Source: Streptomyces poriferorum (GTDB lineage Bacteria > Actinomycetota > Actinomycetes > Streptomycetales > Streptomycetaceae). From it: a DNA stretch of 64,000 nt. A program made the position numbers and the translations under genes. Under the pieces are notes generated by a model that worked only from the letters and a program-made list of their open reading frames with translations, had not been told where the DNA came from and ran no database searches. The stretch is taken from NCBI RefSeq assembly GCF_019399235.1, contig NZ_JAELVH010000051.1:1-64000 (forward strand). Reading direction: 5' to 3'. Below, piece by piece: positions 43,806 to 51,682 of this stretch. Numbering within the stretch: position 1 is the stretch's first letter; each line of letters opens with the position of its first letter.

Positions 43806-44861
43806 ATGACGCGGATCGCAGCCGTGCACGGCACCCTGGCCCCTTACCGCCACACCCAGCGCGAGGTCACCGACATGGTGGCCCGCACCTGTCTGCCGCC
43901 GGGGGCCGACCGGCGGGTCCTGGACCGGCTGCACGAGAACGCCCGGGTGCGCAGCCGCACCATGGTGCTGCCGCTGGAGCGCTACGCGGAGCTGGACGGT
44001 TTCGGTGACGCCAACGACGTGTTCATCAAGGAGGCCGTGAACCTGGGCGCCGATGCGTTGCGCGGTGCGCTGCGGACGGCGGGGCTGCGGCCCGCAGACG
44101 TGGACCTGCTGATGTTCACCTCGGTGACCGGTGTGGCCGCTCCCTCCGTCGACGCCCGGCTCGTGGGGCGCCTCGGTCTGCGCCCGGATGTGAAACGGCT
44201 GCCGGTCTTCGGGCTCGGCTGCGTCGCCGGGGCCGCGGGGATCGCCCGCCTCCACGACTACCTGCTCGGCCGGCCCGACGACGTGGCGGTCCTGCTCTCG
44301 GTGGAGCTGTGCTCCCTCACCTTCCAGCGCGGCGACGCGTCGCCCGCCAATCTGGTGGCGACCGCGCTGTTCGGTGACGGGGCCGCCGCCGTGGTGGCGC
44401 TCGGCGAGGGCAGGGCGGCCCAGGCGGGTCCCGAGGTGGTGGCCACGCGCAGCCGGATGTACCCCGACACCGGCCACGTCATGGGCTGGGACATCGGCGA
44501 CTCGGGCTTCAAGGTGGTGCTCGATCCGGCCGTTCCCGACGTCGTGCGCCGCCATCTGGCGGACGACGTGGGCGACTTCCTGTCCGAGCACGGGCTCAAG
44601 CCGAAGGACATCGCCCACTGGGTGTGCCACCCGGGCGGTCCCAAGGTGCTGGAGGCCGTCAGCGACGTCCTCTCGCTCCCCGACGGCGCGCTCGACGTCA
44701 CCTGGCGTTCGCTGGCCGACGTGGGGAACCTGTCGTCGTCCTCGGTGCTCCACGTCCTGCGCGACACACTGGAGCAGCGGCGGCCCGAACGGGGCTCTCC
44801 CGGACTGCTGATGGCCATGGGACCCGGTTTCTGCTGCGAACTGGTGCTGCTGCGCTGGTAG
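43806..44861 (+). CDS. srsA: Type III polyketide synthase (SrsA-like phenolic lipid synthase)
   Basis: A chalcone-synthase-fold enzyme that elongates a fatty acyl starter with malonyl-CoA to alkylresorcinols or pyrones. 351 residues. The catalytic Cys139 lies in [11 protein letters not shown], the His in [12 protein letters not shown], and the Asn in [13 protein letters not shown], so the Cys-His-Asn triad is intact. [11 protein letters not shown] and [12 protein letters not shown] are family motifs. Followed 12 bases later by a methyltransferase and then an FAD oxygenase, the same order as srsABC of S. griseus. That similarity is the basis of the symbol; the product could differ. Confidence 0.9.
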   Translation: MTRIAAVHGTLAPYRHTQREVTDMVARTCLPPGADRRVLDRLHENARVRSRTMVLPLERYAELDGFGDANDVFIKEAVNLGADALRGALRTAGLRPADVDLLMFTSVTGVAAPSVDARLVGRLGLRPDVKRLPVFGLGCVAGAAGIARLHDYLLGRPDDVAVLLSVELCSLTFQRGDASPANLVATALFGDGAAAVVALGEGRAAQAGPEVVATRSRMYPDTGHVMGWDIGDSGFKVVLDPAVPDVVRRHLADDVGDFLSEHGLKPKDIAHWVCHPGGPKVLEAVSDVLSLPDGALDVTWRSLADVGNLSSSSVLHVLRDTLEQRRPERGSPGLLMAMGPGFCCELVLLRW

Positions 44862-44873
44862 GTCGGAGGACGC

Positions 44874-45395
44874 ATGATCTGGTACACGGCACTGGTGCTG
44901 GCCGTGGCGGGCGAGCGCCTCGCCGAACTCGCCGTGGCCCTGCGCAACACGCGCTGGGCGCTGGCCCGGGGCGGAACCGAGTCGGGCCGCGGTCACTATC
45001 CCGCGATGGTCGCCCTGCACACGGCGCTGCTGGCGGGGTGTCTGGCCGAGGCCGGACTGGCCGACCGGCCGTTCGTGCCGCTGCTCGGCTGGACGATGGT
45101 GGCAGTGGTGGTGGCCGCGCAGGCACTGCGCTGGTGGTGCATCCGGACGCTCGGCCACCGGTGGAACACCCGCGTCATCGTGGTGCCGGGGCTGCCGCTG
45201 GTGACGGGCGGCCCGTACCGCCTGCTGCGCCACCCCAACTACGTCGCCGTCGCGGCGGAGGGGCTCGCACTGCCGCTGGTCCACGGCGCCTGGGTGACCG
45301 CGGTGGTCTTCACCGTGCTCAACGGGGCTCTCATGGCCGTACGGGTCCGGTGCGAGGAGGCGGCCCTCGCCTCCGCCGGGGGCGTGCCGGCGTGA
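44874..45395 (+). CDS. srsB: Isoprenylcysteine carboxyl methyltransferase-like membrane protein (SrsB-like)
   Basis: 173 residues with four or five membrane helices. The ICMT-type SAM-binding motif is GPYRLLRHPNYVAVAAEGLALPL near residues 104-126, with an upstream RWWCIRTLGHRWNTRVIV. In the srs pathway the homologue O-methylates the alkylresorcinol. It begins 12 bases after the PKS, and its stop overlaps the next start (GTGA), so translation is coupled. Confidence 0.88.
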   Translation: MIWYTALVLAVAGERLAELAVALRNTRWALARGGTESGRGHYPAMVALHTALLAGCLAEAGLADRPFVPLLGWTMVAVVVAAQALRWWCIRTLGHRWNTRVIVVPGLPLVTGGPYRLLRHPNYVAVAAEGLALPLVHGAWVTAVVFTVLNGALMAVRVRCEEAALASAGGVPA

Positions 45396-46405
45396 TCGAT
45401 CTCCTCATCGCGGGCGGCGGCCCGGCCGGTCTGGCGGCGGCGATCCGGGCGGCCTCGCTCGGTATGGAGACCGTCGTGGTCGAGCCCCGCGCCTCCCCCG
45501 TCGACAAGGCGTGCGGCGAGGGCATCATGCCCAGTGGGGTGGCGGCGCTGCGCGCCCTCGGCATCGAGGTGTCCGGCCACCCCCTGCGCGGGATCCGTTA
45601 CGTGGACGGGGCGCGGAGCGCGGCGGCCGCGTTCCGTGGCCGGGCCGGGCTCGGGGTGCGCCGGACGGCACTGCACACCGCGTTGCACGCGCGTGCGGTG
45701 GAGCTCGGGGTCCGGATCGTGCCGGGGAAAGCGGGGGAGGTTCGCCAGAGCGATGACCGGGTCGGCGTCTGCGGGCTCACCGCCCGTTGGCTGATCGCCG
45801 CCGACGGGCTGCACTCGCCGGTCCGTCGTGGACTCGGCCTGGACGGGCCCGAGAGCGCTGTGCGCCGTTACGGGCTGCGCCGGCACTACGGCGTCGACCC
45901 GTGGACGGAGTTCGTGGAGGTGCACTGGTCCCGCCACGGTGAGGCGTACGTGACGCCGCTCGGGGACGGCCTGGTGGGTGTGGCGGTGCTCGGCGGGAAG
46001 CGTCGTGCGTACGAGAGCCAGCTGGCGGACTTCCCCCGCCTGGCCGCCAGGCTGCTGGGCCGGGAGGCCGGTTCCGTGCGCGGCGCCGGGCCCCTGCGCC
46101 GGCGGGCGCGCAGCCGGCGGGCGGGGCGGGTCCTGCTGGTCGGCGACGCCGCGGGCTATGTGGACGCGCTGACCGGTGAGGGGGTCGCGCTGGCCGTGGC
46201 GACGGCCGGTGCGGCGGTGGACGCGCTCGCCGCGGGCCGCCCGCAGGACTACCCGGCCGGCTGGGCCAGGCTGACCCGGCGTCATCGGCTGCTCACAGCC
46301 GGTCTGTTGTCGGTGGCCCGGCGTCCTGCCACCGCCAGGTTGATCGTCCCGGCCGCGCACCGGGCTCCGGCCCTGTTCGGTGCCGCGGTGCGCGCACTGC
46401 AGTAG
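45392..46405 (+). CDS. srsC: FAD-dependent oxidoreductase (SrsC-like flavoprotein hydroxylase)
   Basis: 337 residues: dinucleotide motif IAGGGPAGLAAAIRAASLGM (about 5-24), the FAD pyrophosphate motif LVGDAAGYVDALTGEGVALA (about 249-268), and an intermediate WLIAADGLHSPVRRGLG. This fits the aromatic hydroxylase / geranylgeranyl-reductase-like group. In the srs pathway the third enzyme hydroxylates the methylated resorcinol to a hydroquinone. The GTG at 45392 overlaps the previous stop. With the UbiA enzyme nearby, a prenylated or quinone-type phenolic lipid is possible. Confidence 0.88.
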   Translation: MIDLLIAGGGPAGLAAAIRAASLGMETVVVEPRASPVDKACGEGIMPSGVAALRALGIEVSGHPLRGIRYVDGARSAAAAFRGRAGLGVRRTALHTALHARAVELGVRIVPGKAGEVRQSDDRVGVCGLTARWLIAADGLHSPVRRGLGLDGPESAVRRYGLRRHYGVDPWTEFVEVHWSRHGEAYVTPLGDGLVGVAVLGGKRRAYESQLADFPRLAARLLGREAGSVRGAGPLRRRARSRRAGRVLLVGDAAGYVDALTGEGVALAVATAGAAVDALAAGRPQDYPAGWARLTRRHRLLTAGLLSVARRPATARLIVPAAHRAPALFGAAVRALQ

Positions 46406-46553
46406 ACGCCGCGCCGTACCGGATTCCGCTCCGGTGCAGGCCACCGGCCCGGCGGGCCGGCCGACGCTCCCCAACACCGCATGATCATCGCCAAGTTGCT
46501 GTGGCAGACTTCACCACAGGAGCGGTTTCACCTCATCTGCAACGGAGTTCGCC

Positions 46554-47339
46554 ATGACGACAGGGACGTCCCAGCCCCCGATAGACACCAGCAGGCCGCA
46601 GTCGGCGCGCGTCTACGACGCGCTCCTCGGAGGCAAGGACAACTACCCCGTCGACCAGGCGGTGGCGGACCAACTGCCCATCGAGGCGAAGATCGGCGCC
46701 CACCAGAACCGCGCGTTCATGAACCGCGCCACGGCGTGGCTGGCCGGGGAGGGTGTCGACCAGTTCCTCGACATCGGTACCGGCATTCCGACCGCGCCGA
46801 ACCTCCACCAGATCGCCCAGGAGATCAACCCGGCCTCACGAGTGGTGTACTGCGACAACGACCCCATCGTCCTGCGGCACGCCGAGGCGCTGCTGATCAG
46901 CCGGCCCGAGGGCGCCACCGACTACGTCCCGGCGGACGTCCGTGAACCCGGCACCATCATCGAGGCGGCCCACAAGGTCCTGGACTTCCGGCGCCCGGTG
47001 GCCCTGTCGATGCTCGGCCTGCTGCACTTCCTGCCCGATGACGTGAACCCGGTCGGCATCGTCCGCACCCTGACGGACGCGCTGTCCCCGGGCAGTTACG
47101 TGGTGCTGTCCCAGGGTGCGTCCGATGTCAATCCGGAACGGGGGCAGCAGGGGGCCGACGAGTACGACAAGGGCGGCATCCGGCTGGCGCTGCGTACCCG
47201 GGCCGAGTTCGCCCTGTTCCTGGACGGGCTGGCCGTCACCGAGCCGGGCCTCGTCACGGCGCCCGAGTGGTTCCGCGACACGCCCGCGCCGGAGCCCGAG
47301 CACAGCGGACTGTACGTGGCCGTCGCCCGCGTACCGTAG
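46554..47339 (+). CDS. S-adenosylmethionine-dependent methyltransferase, DUF574 type
   Basis: A 261-residue cytosolic protein. SARVYDALLGGKDNYPVDQAVAD near the start, FLDIGTGIPTAPNLHQIA (SAM motif I, about 74-92), VVYCDNDPIVLRHA, YVPADVREP and SMLGLLHFLPDDVNP are typical of the abundant Streptomyces DUF574/PF04672 family; targets are unknown. The ATG at 46554 has AACGGAG upstream. It is followed 28 bases later by a second, unrelated methyltransferase. Confidence 0.88.
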   Translation: MTTGTSQPPIDTSRPQSARVYDALLGGKDNYPVDQAVADQLPIEAKIGAHQNRAFMNRATAWLAGEGVDQFLDIGTGIPTAPNLHQIAQEINPASRVVYCDNDPIVLRHAEALLISRPEGATDYVPADVREPGTIIEAAHKVLDFRRPVALSMLGLLHFLPDDVNPVGIVRTLTDALSPGSYVVLSQGASDVNPERGQQGADEYDKGGIRLALRTRAEFALFLDGLAVTEPGLVTAPEWFRDTPAPEPEHSGLYVAVARVP

Positions 47340-47367
47340 GAACACCCGGAGAAGAAGGGAGTCCGCC

Positions 47368-48000
47368 ATGGATTCGGACCGGCACCCCACCGCCGCGTCG
47401 GTGTTCGACGCTCTCGGCGCCGACTACGAGCGGGCGTTCGGCGGATCGGCCGTGCACCACGCCTCGTTGGGTTCCCTGCTGGAGCGCCTCACTCCGGGCA
47501 GCCTGGTGCTGGACATCGGCTCCGGCACGGGACGGCCGACGGCGCAGACCCTCGCCGACGCAGGCCACGAGGTGCTCGGCGTCGATGTCTCCCCCGTCAT
47601 GGTGGACATCGCTGCCCGGCAGGTGCCCGGGGCGGAGTTCCGGTGCGCCGATGTGCGTGATCTGGCTCTGGAGGACGGGCGTTTCGACGCGGTCTGCGTG
47701 TACTTCGCGCTCCTCCAGTTGTCCCGTGCGGAGCAGACGGACGTGCTGCGCCTGGCCGCCCGGGTGCTGCGGCCCGGCGGCCATCTGGCCGTGGCGACGG
47801 TACCGCTGGACATCGAGGGCGTGAGCGGCACGTTCATGGACCAGGCGGTGCGGGTGACCAGTTTCGGTGAGGAGGCGTTCACCGCGGTGGTGACGGCGGC
47901 CGGGTTCACGGTCCTGGCCCGGGAGAGCGTCCTGTTCACACCGGACCATCCGACGGCCGTGCCCGAGCCCCAGCTGTTCCTCCTGGCGCGCAGGACCTGA
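47368..48000 (+). CDS. Class I SAM-dependent methyltransferase
   Basis: A 210-residue small-molecule methyltransferase: VLDIGSGTGRPTAQTLADAG (motif I, about 49-68), LGVDVSPVMVDIA, FRCADVRDLALEDGRFDAVCVYFALLQL, and RVLRPGGHLAVATV (motif after strand 5). The substrate is unknown. ATG 47368 follows AAGAAGGGAG. It is close to the DUF574 gene and followed by a hairpin. Confidence 0.88.
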   Translation: MDSDRHPTAASVFDALGADYERAFGGSAVHHASLGSLLERLTPGSLVLDIGSGTGRPTAQTLADAGHEVLGVDVSPVMVDIAARQVPGAEFRCADVRDLALEDGRFDAVCVYFALLQLSRAEQTDVLRLAARVLRPGGHLAVATVPLDIEGVSGTFMDQAVRVTSFGEEAFTAVVTAAGFTVLARESVLFTPDHPTAVPEPQLFLLARRT

Positions 48001-48012
48001 CGGGGTGGCGCG

Positions 48013-48031
48013 GCGGGGCGCGTCGCCCCGC
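48013..48031 (+). terminator. Short hairpin after methyltransferase
   Basis: An 8-bp stem GCGGGGCG/CGCCCCGC with a 3-base loop, 12 bases after the methyltransferase stop. Confidence 0.45.
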
Positions 48032-48169
48032 GCGTCGCAGGGCCGCACCCGGAAAAGATTCTTCGCGGACCCGTCACGTTTTCCCGTCGGGGCGTTTCAG
48101 TGCGGTGCCGGACCGGCCACCGAGGCCGGCGAGAACACCCCGGCACCCGCCCGCTGAGGAGCTCCCATC

Positions 48170-48517
48170 ATGTCCGTCGCCCACGTCGTCGTCACTCTCG
48201 TCGCTGCCGCCATGGCCGGCTACTCGGCCGGTGCCCTGCTGTTCCGCGCCCAGTGGGTGGTCCAGGCCCTGACCGACTACAGCGTCCCGCGCTCCTGGTG
48301 GACGTGGCTCGGCGCGGCGAAGGCCGCCGGGGCCGTGGGTCTGGTCGCCGGGCTGTTCGTCCCGGTCGTCGGCTTCCTGGCCGGTTCCGGACTCGTGCTG
48401 TACTTCGCCGGTGCGGTCGTCACGGTGATCCGGGCCCGCCGGTACACGCACATCCCCTTCCCCCTGGTGTACGCGGCTCCGGTCGTCGGGGCCATGGTCC
48501 TCGGTCTCGCGGCCTGA
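48170..48517 (+). CDS. DoxX-like family membrane protein
   Basis: 115 residues with four helices, starting MSVAHVVVTLVAAAMAGYSAGALLF, and a final cytosolic/loop segment RARRYTHIPFPLVYAAPVV. The arrangement fits the DoxX/DUF4870-like small membrane proteins, which are linked to oxidative stress or quinone handling in other bacteria; function here is unclear. ATG 48170 follows GAGGAG. Confidence 0.8.
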   Translation: MSVAHVVVTLVAAAMAGYSAGALLFRAQWVVQALTDYSVPRSWWTWLGAAKAAGAVGLVAGLFVPVVGFLAGSGLVLYFAGAVVTVIRARRYTHIPFPLVYAAPVVGAMVLGLAA

Positions 48518-48654
48518 ACCCGGCGGCTCCTCGCCGGGGAGGTGCCCGGGCAAGGAGCCACGCCACGCCGGGCGGGGTCTCCCGGGCAAAGATGCCGAAC
48601 CCTTCCCGAGGACATAGCGTCCAGGTGGCTCGTACCGCACGTCGGGAGGCGCTG

Positions 48655-49347
48655 ATGCGGAAGACGGATCGCCCTCGGTCCGGCGCCTCCCCCGGGTCCG
48701 CGCAAGGGGCGGCGGGCGAAGGTGGCGCAGTCGGCTCCCGGCACACGCCGGGGTTCACCCGTCCGGCCGCACTCTTCACGTCGGCCGTGCTGCTCGCCGG
48801 CTCGCTCGCGCTCGTCGCCCCGGCCCCGTCGTCGTACGCGGACGCTTCCCCCGTCCAGCCCTCCGGCAGCCGTGGAGCGGCCGCCGAGGGGTGCGACGAG
48901 GGTCCCGCGGCATGCCACGGCGGCGTGAAGTGGCTGTACCGGTACAGCTACTCGCTGGGGCTGCATCCGTTCACCAGTCCGCACGAGGTGCGCCGGCAGC
49001 TCACCGACCACTTCTGGCTGTTCCCGGTGAGCGGCGCGTGTCCGGCCCGGATCCGGCCTGCGGACGAGTGCGATCTGCTGGGCGGAAACCCGGTCCGGGT
49101 GGAAGCCGTCGGCGCCACCCGGTTGCAGATCTCGACGCGTCCCGGTCACGACCTGGGCGACGGCCTGCACATCCGCTTCGCCTTCAGCCGCACGTTCGGC
49201 TTCCACTATCTGGTCGTGAGTGCCTGGCAGGACCGGCCGACCCGCTGCACGCGGAGCACCCCGTGCGCGGTGGCGAGCCGTGCGGGCGCCTGGGCGCTGT
49301 GGAAGGTGCTGTCCGCCACGCTGGCAGTCACCGCGTACGCCGCCTGA
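48655..49347 (+). CDS. Secreted hypothetical protein
   Basis: 230 residues. The N-terminal part has 25-30 polar residues and then a signal peptide (RPAALFTSAVLLAGSLALVAPAPSSYA, about 38-64). The mature domain has cysteines in CDEGPAACHGG, CPARIRPADEC, and CTRSTPC, consistent with disulfides, and a compact beta-rich core (YRYSYSLGLHPFTSPHEV and HIRFAFSRTFGFHYLVVSAW). I do not recognise a family. The ATG at 48655 follows GGGAGG. It may be an extracellular or wall protein. Confidence 0.78.
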   Translation: MRKTDRPRSGASPGSAQGAAGEGGAVGSRHTPGFTRPAALFTSAVLLAGSLALVAPAPSSYADASPVQPSGSRGAAAEGCDEGPAACHGGVKWLYRYSYSLGLHPFTSPHEVRRQLTDHFWLFPVSGACPARIRPADECDLLGGNPVRVEAVGATRLQISTRPGHDLGDGLHIRFAFSRTFGFHYLVVSAWQDRPTRCTRSTPCAVASRAGAWALWKVLSATLAVTAYAA

Positions 49348-49376
49348 CCGGCACCGCGCCACGCGTCGCGCGGGAG

Positions 49377-49883
49377 CTACCTCGGGTCGACACCGTCCTG
49401 CCCCTCCGCCGTCGCCGCCGCGTCGAGTGCGTCAGTGAGCCGGTCGAGGCGTTCGCGCAGTTCGCTGATCTCGTCGAGGCCGAAACCCGTCGCGGCGGCG
49501 ATCCGGCGGGGTACGAGCAGCGCCCGCTCACGCAGGGCCGCGCCCTCGTCCGTGAGGTGCACCCGCACCGAGCGCTCGTCCCGGGCACTCCGCTCACGAC
49601 GCACCAGGCCCGCCGCCTCGAGCCGCTTGAGCAGCGGCGACAGCGTGCCCGAGTCCAGCCGCAGATGCTGCCCAAGCGCCTTCACCGGGAGTTCGCCGTG
49701 CTCCCAGAGCACCAGCATCACGAGGTACTGGGGGTAGGTGAGCCCCAGATCCTTGAGAAGCACCCGGTAGACACTGCCGAAGGCGCGCGAGGCGGCGTTC
49801 AGGGAGAAGCAGATCTGCTGGTCGAGGCGGAGATAGCCGGCCTCGGGCGGGTCCTGGCGGGCAGTGCTGGGCGTGGCGGTCAT
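49377..49883 (-). CDS. ohrR: MarR family regulator, OhrR type
   Basis: A 168-residue winged-helix repressor of the organic-peroxide sensing type. The reactive cysteine is Cys25 in LDQQICFSLNAASR, and the winged helix includes PQYLVMLVLWEHGELPVKALGQHLRLDSGTLSPLLKRLEAAG. OhrR proteins release DNA when this Cys is oxidised. It is divergent from ohr over 118 bases containing the palindrome CACAACTAAGTTGTG. The ATG at 49883 gives a normal OhrR start. Confidence 0.9.
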   Translation of the reverse strand: MTATPSTARQDPPEAGYLRLDQQICFSLNAASRAFGSVYRVLLKDLGLTYPQYLVMLVLWEHGELPVKALGQHLRLDSGTLSPLLKRLEAAGLVRRERSARDERSVRVHLTDEGAALRERALLVPRRIAAATGFGLDEISELRERLDRLTDALDAAATAEGQDGVDPR

Positions 49884-49920
49884 GGATCCAGCATAGCGCC
49901 GGACACCCCATTTGATTGTG

Positions 49921-49935
49921 CACAACTAAGTTGTG
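49921..49935. promoter_or_regulatory. Palindromic OhrR operator between ohrR and ohr
   Basis: CACAAC-TAA-GTTGTG is a perfect 6+6 palindrome in the divergent promoter region, 66 bases before the ohr ATG. It fits the reported style of OhrR sites in Streptomyces. Confidence 0.7.
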
Positions 49936-50001
49936 TGCTTCACTTCAGGGAGAGCGGCCGGACCCGCCGCGGAACATGACCTTCGAGAGGAACCGGTTTC
50001 C

Positions 50002-50415
50002 ATGGAATCGATCTACACCGCCGTCGCCACCGCCACCCACGGCCGTGACGGCCGCGCCGTCAGCTCCGACGGCAAGCTGGACCTGCGGCTCGCCATCCCC
50101 GTGGAGATGGGCGGAAACGGTGAGGGCACGAACCCGGAACAGCTGTTCGCCGCCGGGTACGCCGCGTGCTTCGCCAGCGCCCTGGGCCTCGTGGGCCGTC
50201 AGGCCAAGGTCGATGTCACCGACGCCGCCGTGACGGGCGAGGTCGGCATCGGCAAGCAGGGCGAGGGGTTCGGGCTCGCGGTCACGCTGCGCGTGGAACT
50301 GCCCTCGTCCGTCGACGAGGCCACCGGTCGCAAGCTGGTCGAGCAGGCCCACCAGGTCTGCCCGTACTCGAACGCGACCCGCGGCAACATCCCGGTCGAG
50401 CTCGTCATCGAGTAG
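50002..50415 (+). CDS. ohr: Organic hydroperoxide resistance protein
   Basis: A 137-residue thiol peroxidase of the Ohr/OsmC fold, which reduces organic hydroperoxides. The catalytic cysteines are Cys56 (GYAACFASAL) and Cys120 (VCPYSNATRGN). The ATG at 50002 follows GAGAGGAACC. It is paired with the divergent repressor ohrR and an operator, so it should be induced by organic peroxides. Confidence 0.94.
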   Translation: MESIYTAVATATHGRDGRAVSSDGKLDLRLAIPVEMGGNGEGTNPEQLFAAGYAACFASALGLVGRQAKVDVTDAAVTGEVGIGKQGEGFGLAVTLRVELPSSVDEATGRKLVEQAHQVCPYSNATRGNIPVELVIE

Positions 50416-50467
50416 CCGGGCCGCCGAGCAGCGCGTGCGCGGCGGCGGACCCGGGAGGGCCCCGGGC

Positions 50468-51226
50468 TCACCCGGGGAGCGAGAGCCGCCTGGACACGCG
50501 GATCGCGGAGGCCAGCAGCCCTTCACGGACCCGGTCGGAGCGGTACATCCGATCCGACCGGAAGGAGATGCCGAGGGACCCGACCTGATCGCCGCTGTAC
50601 ACGGGCACCGCGATACAGGTCGTACCCCGGGCGTACTCCTCGCGGTCCATCACCAGCGGCGCCGCCGACGAGGTGTCCAGCTGCCGGAGCAGCTCCTCCG
50701 GGCGCGTGATGGTCCTGGGTGTGAGCCCGGTCAGGGTGTGCCGCGACAGATACTCGGCCCGCGCCTCCCCGTCCAGCTCCCGCAGCACGCTCTTGCCCAG
50801 GGCGGTCGCATGCCCGGCATCCTCGAAGCCCACCCAGAGGTCCACCCGTGGGGTCCTGGCGCTGTCGACGATCTCCATGACACGGATCTCGCCCTCCTCG
50901 TACAGGGTCAGGTACACGGCGGCCGAGAGGTCGTTCCGCAGTGCGGTGAGCACGGGGCGGACACGCTCGTGCAACTCTCGGCCGTCGCGTGCGGCGCCCG
51001 ACCCGGTCCCCGTGTCGACGAGGACGTACGCGCCGTCGCCCAGGTCGGTCACGAACCCGTCCCGGGCCAGTCCGGGCAGCAGCTCGGCCACCGTGACCGG
51101 GGGAAGCCCCGCTTCCCGGGCCAGCTGTTGCACGGTGGCTCCGCTCCTGTGTGCCCCGACGGCCTCCAACAGGCGGAGAGCACGTCTGACGGCCGCGACA
51201 GGCTCAGGTCCGGCTTGGTCAGCCAT
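50468..51226 (-). CDS. IclR family transcriptional regulator
   Basis: 252 residues: an N-terminal winged helix (about 10-70, VAAVRRALRLLEAVGAHRSGATVQQLAREAG) and a C-terminal effector-binding domain (about 85-250, ATALGKSVLREL, and YARGTTCIAVPVYSGDQVGSLGISF). IclR proteins usually control catabolism of aromatic or sugar acids, but no obvious target is adjacent. ATG 51226 has GGGGG just upstream and the normal start MADQAGPEPVAAV; a longer frame to 51325 adds disordered residues. Confidence 0.88.
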   Translation of the reverse strand: MADQAGPEPVAAVRRALRLLEAVGAHRSGATVQQLAREAGLPPVTVAELLPGLARDGFVTDLGDGAYVLVDTGTGSGAARDGRELHERVRPVLTALRNDLSAAVYLTLYEEGEIRVMEIVDSARTPRVDLWVGFEDAGHATALGKSVLRELDGEARAEYLSRHTLTGLTPRTITRPEELLRQLDTSSAAPLVMDREEYARGTTCIAVPVYSGDQVGSLGISFRSDRMYRSDRVREGLLASAIRVSRRLSLPG

Positions 51227-51682
51227 GCCCCCAAGCATCACCCCGGTACCCGGGAGTGGCAAGGCGTCCCCGCCGCGGGGCGCCGGGAGCACCCCTTGCG
51301 CACGGGTACGCCGTCCGGCCGACATGGCCCCGGACCGCCCGCCTCACCCGGGACCGCGGGACACCCCGGCGGGCCGCCCCGCCGCCCCGGGGCAGCCCTC
51401 GTGACCACTCCGGCGACGAGGTCGATGGTGGCGTCCGGGATGCCGGCACCGAGGACGTACGACAGCGGACAGTGCCTGCGGACGATCGCGCGGAGCGCGG
51501 AGCCCGACACGTTGGTGTCGGGCACCTGATAGGTCTTTCCGAGGTCGTAACCGAAGTAGAGCAGTCAGCTGCCCGCCGTTCCGGACGCACCGGAGGGGGT
51601 ACGGCCCGTTGCCGTACCCCCTCCGCCCGCTCACCGGCCCACTGTCCGGCCGTCCGGGGCCGGAACGGCGCAGCAGGCGCCG
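51227..51682. other. Intergenic region with an unplaced reading frame and a terminator
   Basis: About 450 bases between the IclR gene and the secreted hydrolase gene. On the minus strand, a frame from about 51570 to 51238 reads [14 protein letters not shown] then [20 protein letters not shown], which looks like protein but has no recognised family and no clear start; a GTG at 51525 is possible. It could be a decayed gene. Confidence 0.4.
51591..51625 (-). terminator. Hairpin terminator after secreted hydrolase
   Basis: A perfect 15-bp stem (CGGAGGGGGTACGGC and its complement) with a 5-base loop, about 58 bases beyond the stop of the secreted hydrolase gene on the minus strand. Confidence 0.75.

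Noticed and set aside
42657-45284. Long open frame opposite UbiA and PKS genes
   Set aside because: It crosses two genes and a promoter region and has no protein-like features.
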